DNA from: Wenzhouxiangella sp.
GTDB lineage: Bacteria; Pseudomonadota; Gammaproteobacteria; Xanthomonadales; Wenzhouxiangellaceae
Direction: 5' to 3'
Assembly: GCA_007116585.1 (NCBI GenBank)
Contig: SKIE01000249.1
Span: forward strand, 1 to 17,625
DNA: 17,625 nucleotides
Shown here: positions 12,875-17,625 of the stretch, in pieces
Layout: every line of letters begins with the position of its first letter
Position numbering within the stretch: the stretch's first letter is position 1
Program-made: the position numbers and the translations under genes
The notes under the pieces: generated by a model
The model's input: the letters and a program-made list of their open reading frames with translations, nothing else
Databases searched by the model: none
What the model was told of the DNA's origin: nothing

Positions 12875-14218
12875 GTGGCGGCCCTCAACCGACTGCTTAA
12901 GGGGAACCTGGACACCAAGCTGGTCCGGGTGTTCATCCTTCAGATTCTGGCCATCAGCATGGCAACGGTGGCGGGTGTTTATGCTGCTGCTCTGGTGGTG
13001 GAGAACGTGCTGGTGCGCGAGGCACTGAACGGTGAGGCCGAACATTTCTGGAGCCATTATCAGGAAGACCCGAGTTTTCCCCTGCCCAACACCAACAATC
13101 TTCGCGGCTACCTGGCCCGGGGGGCAGACCAGTCGGATGTGCCCGATTGGTTGAGGAATCGGCCGACCGGGTTTGGTCGGGTGGCCGAAGCGCCGGCGTC
13201 GCAGCCGGTGATTCATGTCTCCCAGCTTGGCAGTGACCGCCTGTATCTGGTGTTCGACGAGGTCCAGGTCTCGGCGCTGGCGTTCTACTTTGGTATAGCG
13301 CCACTGACCGGCGTGTTGTTGCTGATTTATATCCTGACCTGGGTTGGCTACATCATGTCCAGGCGCGCGGTATCCACCGTGGTCAAACTGGCTGACGCCG
13401 TGCGCAACTACGATTTTCGTGCCGGCCAGTTTCAAAAATTTCAGCCGGAGGACTTCGACGCCAGCAGCGATACCGAAACCCTGGCGCTGGTCAACGCCAT
13501 CAACCAGTTCATCGGCAGGCTCGAGTCGTTCGTGCAACGCGAGCGTAATTTCACCCGCAACGCCAGCCATGAGTTGCGCACGCCCCTGGCCGTGATCAAG
13601 GCCAACCTGAACCTGCTCAAGCGCTTTGATGAGCCGGAGCGGCGCCAGGCCGTGATCGAGCGCATGGGTCGAACGGTGGCCGACATGGAGTCGCTGGTCG
13701 AGACCTTGCTGCTGCTCGCGCGCGAGAGCGAGTCGAAGTTGACGACTTCATCGATGGTGCTCAACGATATGCTGCAGGAGTTGCTTGACCAGACCAGTAC
13801 CGCGATCGACAAGCCTGACATCGAGACCGACATCAAGGCGCGCGGGTTGCTGGAGGTGGATGCACCGGAACGCGTGCTTGCCATCGTGTTCACCAACCTG
13901 TTGCGCAACGCGCTGACCTACACCGAGCAGGGGCGCGTGGACGTGCTGATCGACCAGCGTGGGGTGGTTGTGCGTGATACCGGCTGCGGCATGTGCGAAG
14001 CTGATCTGGACCACATGTTCGAGCCTTTCTACCGCGGCCATGATCGCAGCAACGAAGGCTATGGTCTGGGTCTGGCCATTGTCCGGCGCCTGTGCAAACG
14101 GTTTGGCTGGGACCTGTCCGCCGAGAGCGAGCTGGGCGTTGGCACGGAGGTCAGGATCGATTTCCCCAGGGCGCGCTTCCAGCCCTTTGTCGCGCGCAAG
14201 GACAATGCCGAGGCCTGA
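12875..14218 (+). CDS. membrane sensor histidine kinase
   Basis: A 447-residue two-component kinase. I use the GTG at 12875, which has GAGG 9 nt upstream and lies 14 nt after the methyltransferase stop; the frame runs further upstream but only as an overlap with that gene. Layout: membrane helix 1 (about 18-43), a ~90-residue periplasmic domain (44-132), membrane helix 2 (about 133-161), a HAMP-like linker, then the dimerisation and phosphoacceptor box NASHELRTPL with H232. The catalytic domain has N345 (N box), DTGCGM at D368 (G1), FEPFYRG (F box) and GYGLGLAI (G2). All residues for activity are present. No response regulator gene adjoins it on either side within the window. The periplasmic domain is not one I recognise, so the signal is unknown. 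Confidence 0.93.
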   Translation: MAALNRLLKGNLDTKLVRVFILQILAISMATVAGVYAAALVVENVLVREALNGEAEHFWSHYQEDPSFPLPNTNNLRGYLARGADQSDVPDWLRNRPTGFGRVAEAPASQPVIHVSQLGSDRLYLVFDEVQVSALAFYFGIAPLTGVLLLIYILTWVGYIMSRRAVSTVVKLADAVRNYDFRAGQFQKFQPEDFDASSDTETLALVNAINQFIGRLESFVQRERNFTRNASHELRTPLAVIKANLNLLKRFDEPERRQAVIERMGRTVADMESLVETLLLLARESESKLTTSSMVLNDMLQELLDQTSTAIDKPDIETDIKARGLLEVDAPERVLAIVFTNLLRNALTYTEQGRVDVLIDQRGVVVRDTGCGMCEADLDHMFEPFYRGHDRSNEGYGLGLAIVRRLCKRFGWDLSAESELGVGTEVRIDFPRARFQPFVARKDNAEA

Positions 14219-14268
14219 CTGCCGTATCATTACCGGCTGTCTCCCGCCGTGGGTCCCTGGAAAAGTCA

Positions 14269-15234
14269 GTGAATACCGCTACTGCCCGTGCCGGCGCCAA
14301 CATCGCCCTGGTCAAGTACTGGGGCAAGCGTGATGCCGGGAGCAATCTGCCGGCAGCCGGCTCGATATCGATCACGCTGGCGGATCTGGAAACGGTCACC
14401 CGCGTCGAGGCGCTGGATCAGGATGGCCCGGATCAATTCCTGCTGGATGGCAGGGAAACGGATCCGGGTGGCATCACCCGCACACTCGATCTGCTCTGCA
14501 CCGGCCGTCCGGCCTGCAGGGTTGTCAGCGAGAATTCCTTCCCGACCGGGGCCGGGCTGGCCTCTTCGGCGTCCGGGCATGCTGCGCTGGTCGTGGCAGG
14601 CGCGGCGGTTTTTGGTCTGGCGATGGAACGCGGTGAGATGTCCGTGCTGGCTCGGCAGGGCTCGGGCTCAGCCGCGCGTTCGCTGTTCGGTGGATTTGCC
14701 GAGATGCATGCGGGGCAGCATGTTGACGGTAGCGATTGCCGGGCCAGCCCCCTGTTCGAACCCGACCACTGGCCGCTGGAAGTGGTGGTCGCGATCACGG
14801 ACTCGGGGCCGAAGGCCGTCTCATCCCGTGCCGGCATGAATCAGACCATGTCCACGTCGCCGTACTACCAGGCCTGGGTGGATTCGGTGGACGCCGATCT
14901 CACCTGCGCTCGCCACGCCATCGCTGCGCGCGATTTCGAGGCGCTGGCCGAAGTCAGTGAGCACAGCGCGCTGAAAATGCACGCCTCGGCGCTGGCCGCG
15001 CGCCCCGGTTTGTTGTATTGGAATGCCGCGACCATCGCCTGCTTGCACGCGGTGCGTGAGTTGCGAGCCTCCGGGGTCGGCGTCTTTTTTACCGTCGATG
15101 CCGGGCCCCAGGTCAAGGCCGTCTGTCTGCCTGGAGAAGGAATGCGCGTTGCTGAGGCGCTGCGAGCGATCAGTAGCGTTGAGCAGGTGCTTGAGACCGG
15201 GCTGGGCCCCGGGGCGAGCCTGATTGCTGCGTGA
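14269..15234 (+). CDS. mvaD: diphosphomevalonate decarboxylase
   Basis: A 321-residue GHMP-family enzyme that decarboxylates mevalonate 5-diphosphate to isopentenyl diphosphate using ATP. Diagnostic motifs: ANIALVKYWGKRD (residues 10-22), SENSFPTGAGLASSASGHAAL (ATP loop, 87-107), GSGSAARSLFGGF with R137 (the SACRSL position), DSGPKAVSSRAGMNQTMSTS, and FTVDAGPQVKAV, where D276 corresponds to the catalytic aspartate. The start is a GTG 50 nt after the kinase gene; upstream extension of the frame lies in that gene and is unsupported. The 50-nt gap is the largest in this plus-strand run, so a separate promoter for the mevalonate genes could sit there. The TGA overlaps the next GTG. Confidence 0.94.
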   Translation: MNTATARAGANIALVKYWGKRDAGSNLPAAGSISITLADLETVTRVEALDQDGPDQFLLDGRETDPGGITRTLDLLCTGRPACRVVSENSFPTGAGLASSASGHAALVVAGAAVFGLAMERGEMSVLARQGSGSAARSLFGGFAEMHAGQHVDGSDCRASPLFEPDHWPLEVVVAITDSGPKAVSSRAGMNQTMSTSPYYQAWVDSVDADLTCARHAIAARDFEALAEVSEHSALKMHASALAARPGLLYWNAATIACLHAVRELRASGVGVFFTVDAGPQVKAVCLPGEGMRVAEALRAISSVEQVLETGLGPGASLIAA

Positions 15235-16319
15235 CCGAGTGGCGGGCGTCAGCGCCGGGCAAGGCCGTACTGTTCGGTGAGTATGCTGTGCTGGGCGGCG
15301 CTCCGGCGCTGGTCATGGCCGTCGATCGCCATGCCCGGGTGCGGATCAGTCCGCGCAAGGCTCCCGCATGGTGCGTGAACGCGGCCCAGCTGGGTCTGCC
15401 AGACTTGGAATTCCAGGTCGACCGGGCGGGGCGGGTATCGTGGTCCTCGGACCAGGCTGATACGCCTTCGTTTGCCCGCTGCCGTGCCCTGATCGAATGG
15501 GAAGTGGCCCGACATCCTGATCAGTTCCCGGCGCTGGCTGGTCACGAGATTCTCATTGATACCGCGGATCTGTACGAAAATGACGGCGCACGCGTGCGCA
15601 AGCTCGGACTGGGCTCGAGTGCTGCCATGGCCATTGCGCTGGTGGGCGCCTTGGAGGCCTGCGCCAACGGTACGGTCCGAGCCGGCTTGCCTGATGAGTT
15701 GGCCTCGACTTTGCTCGCGCGATACCGCGCCGGACAGGGTGGGCAAGGCAGCGGCATTGATCTGGCGGCAGCCCTGCACGGCGGTGTTCAGGCCTACCAG
15801 TTGACAGACCAGGGCGGCAGTATTGCCCCGGTAGTACTGCCGGAAATGCTGTCGTTGAGGTTCTTCTGGACCGGAAAGCCTGCTGTCACCGGCAACTTCC
15901 TCAAGCAATTCAGGCGCTGGGAACAAGCGCGTCCCGAGCAGGCGGAGGCTGCGCTTGCTGATCTTGGCCGGCTTTCAATCACCGGCCTGCAGGCGATCGG
16001 GCGCGGTGATGTGAACGGCGTTATGACCTGTATCAACTCCTATGGCGACAGCATGGGTAAAATTGGAGCGATGATGGGTATGGACGTCATGACACCCGCG
16101 CTGGACGCCATAGTTTCTGCGGCGCGGGCGCATGGTCTGGCGGCCAAGCCCTGTGGCGCCGGCGGCGGGGACCTCGCGGTCGTGGCCGGCCACGATTCAG
16201 ACGCGCTGGCTCGGGTCGAGCAGGCCCTGCATGAGCAGGGTTATCGCCGCTTGGCCCTGGCCGTGGCGCCGGAGGGATTGCGTGTTCGTCGCACAGCGCA
16301 CGCTCCCCCATCACCTTGA
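15231..16319 (+). CDS. mvaK2: GHMP kinase, probably phosphomevalonate kinase
   Basis: A 362-residue kinase starting at a GTG that overlaps the mvaD stop (GTGA). GHMP motifs: N-terminal SAPGKAVLFGEYAVLGGAPALV, ATP loop KLGLGSSAAMAIAL (124-137), GQGSGIDLAAALHGG with D177, and C-terminal KPCGAGGGDLAVV (D314). EYAVL with KLGLGSSAA and the GQGSGID segment favour phosphomevalonate kinase over mevalonate kinase, which usually has GEHAVVYG and PxGAGLGSSA. The enzyme would phosphorylate mevalonate 5-phosphate to the diphosphate used by the preceding gene product. A separate mevalonate kinase is not in the window and would be expected nearby; a bifunctional enzyme cannot be excluded. Confidence 0.8.
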   Translation: MTEWRASAPGKAVLFGEYAVLGGAPALVMAVDRHARVRISPRKAPAWCVNAAQLGLPDLEFQVDRAGRVSWSSDQADTPSFARCRALIEWEVARHPDQFPALAGHEILIDTADLYENDGARVRKLGLGSSAAMAIALVGALEACANGTVRAGLPDELASTLLARYRAGQGGQGSGIDLAAALHGGVQAYQLTDQGGSIAPVVLPEMLSLRFFWTGKPAVTGNFLKQFRRWEQARPEQAEAALADLGRLSITGLQAIGRGDVNGVMTCINSYGDSMGKIGAMMGMDVMTPALDAIVSAARAHGLAAKPCGAGGGDLAVVAGHDSDALARVEQALHEQGYRRLALAVAPEGLRVRRTAHAPPSP

Positions 16320-16339
16320 AGGACAGTCGAGTTCCACCG

Positions 16340-17625
16340 ATGGAAAAATCCAGAATTCCGCAGTTTTACAAGATGTCGGTTCCCGAACGGGTCCGCACCG
16401 TCCGCGAGCGCGGCCTGATTGGCGCCGACGACTACCAGACCCTGCAATCCGGTCGTCATACCCTGTCGGTGGATCTGGCCGACAAGATGATCGAGAACGT
16501 CATCGGCGTGATGGGGCTTCCGGTCGGGCTGGGGCTCAATTTCCTGATCAACGACAAGGAGTATGTGGTGCCGCTGGTGGTCGAGGAGCCCTCCATCGTG
16601 GCGGCCTTGAGTTCGGCCGCGAAACTGGCGCGCGAGGGCGGCGGTTTCCAGGTTGAGAGTGACGAGCCGCTGTTGATCGGCCAGGTCCAGGTGGTCGACG
16701 TGCCAAACCCGGCTCGCGCCCGTGCCGCGCTGCTCCAGCGCAAGAGCGACATTCTCAATCTGGCCAACAGCCTGCATCCCAAGATGATCGCCCGCGGTGG
16801 CGGTGCGCGCGATCTGGAGGTCTTTATCCATCCCAGCGAGGGTCCGGGCGGCGACATGGTGGTGGTGCACCTGCTGGTCGACACCCGCGACGCCATGGGC
16901 GCCAACCTGGTCAACACCATGTGCGAAGGCGTGGCCTCTTTGGTGGAAACCATCTGTGATGGTCGGGTATTTCTGCGTATTCTGTCCAACCTGGCCGATC
17001 GTGCACTGGTGCGGGCGCGGGTCCGTATCCCGACTGCTGTTTTGACCGGCAAGGGCTTTGACGGCGAACAGGTCCGCGACGGCATCATCGTGGCCAATGA
17101 TTTTGCCCGCGCCGACCCCTACCGCGCCGCGACCCATAACAAGGGCATCATGAACGGTATCGATGCCGTGGCGCTGGCGACCGGCAATGACTGGCGCGCC
17201 CTTGAGGCTGGCGCACACGCGTTTGCCGCCCGGGGCGGACGCTACACTGCGCTGACGCGCTGGCAGGCCGGCGATAACGGCGATCTCTTGGGTGAGCTGG
17301 AAATCCCGATCAAGGTCGGGACCGTGGGCGGTCCGCTGCAAACCAATCCGACCGTGGCGCTGAACCTGCGCATGCTGGATGTGGGCAGCGCGCGTGAACT
17401 GGCCGAGGTGATGGGAGCGGTGGGCCTGGCCCAGACTTTTTCAGCACTGCGTGCGCTGGTCACCGAGGGGATTCAGCAGGGCCACATGACGCTGCATGCG
17501 CGCAGCGTGGCCACGGCAGCGGGAACCCCGGCAGAACTGTTCGACACCGTGGTCGAGCGCCTGATTGCCTCGGGCGAAATCAAGATCTGGAAGGCTGAAG
17601 AGATCATCCGCAACGTGCGGGTGCA
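16340..17625 (+). CDS. mvaA: class II hydroxymethylglutaryl-CoA reductase (C-terminus cut by right edge)
   Basis: An open frame of 428 codons with no stop before the edge; the Pseudomonas mevalonii enzyme is about the same length, so only a few C-terminal residues should be missing. The four catalytic residues of the class are in place: E83 in VVEEPSIVAA, K268 in THNKGIMNG, D284 in ATGND and H382 in QQGHMTLHARSV. The nucleotide-binding DAMGANLVNTM and dimer-interface ENVIG are also present. No membrane domain, so class II. It interconverts HMG-CoA and mevalonate; in a cluster with mvaD and a phosphomevalonate kinase it should run in the biosynthetic direction. Cofactor preference (NADH or NADPH) cannot be told reliably. 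The ATG is 20 nt after the kinase stop, with a distant AAGGA. Confidence 0.96.
   Translation, partial: MEKSRIPQFYKMSVPERVRTVRERGLIGADDYQTLQSGRHTLSVDLADKMIENVIGVMGLPVGLGLNFLINDKEYVVPLVVEEPSIVAALSSAAKLAREGGGFQVESDEPLLIGQVQVVDVPNPARARAALLQRKSDILNLANSLHPKMIARGGGARDLEVFIHPSEGPGGDMVVVHLLVDTRDAMGANLVNTMCEGVASLVETICDGRVFLRILSNLADRALVRARVRIPTAVLTGKGFDGEQVRDGIIVANDFARADPYRAATHNKGIMNGIDAVALATGNDWRALEAGAHAFAARGGRYTALTRWQAGDNGDLLGELEIPIKVGTVGGPLQTNPTVALNLRMLDVGSARELAEVMGAVGLAQTFSALRALVTEGIQQGHMTLHARSVATAAGTPAELFDTVVERLIASGEIKIWKAEEIIRNVRV

Noticed and set aside
14092..14268. Upstream extension of the mvaD frame into the histidine kinase gene
   Set aside because: Family N-terminus starts at the GTG at 14269 just before ANIALVKYWGKRD; the extension reads the kinase G2 box out of frame.
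16241..17341. 366-codon open frame on the minus strand, opposite HMG-CoA reductase
   Set aside because: Antisense shadow of a gene with complete catalytic residues on the plus strand; no family resemblance.
1..17625. Insertion sequences, prophage, CRISPR array, toxin-antitoxin or defence genes
   Set aside because: No transposase or integrase motif, no terminal repeats, no direct repeat array and no short paired ORFs; the window reads as ordinary metabolic chromosome.

Overview
The window looks like chromosomal DNA of a high-GC gammaproteobacterium. Coding is dense with strong GC bias at third codon positions, genes are packed with 1-14 nt overlaps, and GTG/TTG starts are frequent. The gene content (phhAB, MoxR/DUF58/DUF3488, a DUF1365/cyclopropane-synthase cluster, class II HMG-CoA reductase) would fit a Wenzhouxiangella-, Chromatiales- or Xanthomonadales-like lineage, but that placement is a guess. 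I see no mobile element, CRISPR array, tRNA or rRNA.

Region 1 (1-4064, minus strand) is a tight five-gene run read right to left: phenylalanine 4-hydroxylase (phhA), pterin-carbinolamine dehydratase (phhB), a MoxR AAA+ ATPase, a DUF58 protein, and a TgpA-like DUF3488/transglutaminase protein cut by the window edge. The first two form the phenylalanine-to-tyrosine module. The last three form a common envelope-associated module, apparently driven here from the phh promoter.

Region 2 (4065-4417) is the only long non-coding stretch. It holds two TGTA-N10-TACA-type operator palindromes 22 bp apart upstream of phhA, then a structured ~118-nt candidate small RNA on the plus strand ending in a strong intrinsic terminator.

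Region 3 (4418-5790) has an NmrA-like NAD(P)-binding protein and, converging on it with overlapping stop codons, a UspA-type universal stress protein.

Region 4 (5847-12860) is a divergent lipid-modification locus. To the left (minus strand) are a SnoaL/NTF2-like lipoprotein and an exported chalcone-isomerase-like protein. To the right (plus strand) are a fatty acid desaturase, an FAD-dependent amine-oxidase-type protein, DUF1365, a cyclopropane-fatty-acid-synthase-family enzyme, DUF2878, and a second methyltransferase of the coclaurine N-methyltransferase/CFA type. An 11-bp inverted repeat sits between the two arms. Such clusters are known or suspected to modify unsaturated phospholipid acyl chains (cyclopropane, methyl-branched or furan fatty acids), often as part of a photo-oxidative stress response.

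Region 5 (12875-17625, plus strand) continues in the same direction with a membrane sensor histidine kinase that has no response regulator beside it within the window, then three mevalonate-pathway genes: diphosphomevalonate decarboxylase, a GHMP kinase best read as phosphomevalonate kinase, and class II HMG-CoA reductase, which runs off the right edge. A mevalonate pathway is unusual in Proteobacteria, most of which use the MEP route.
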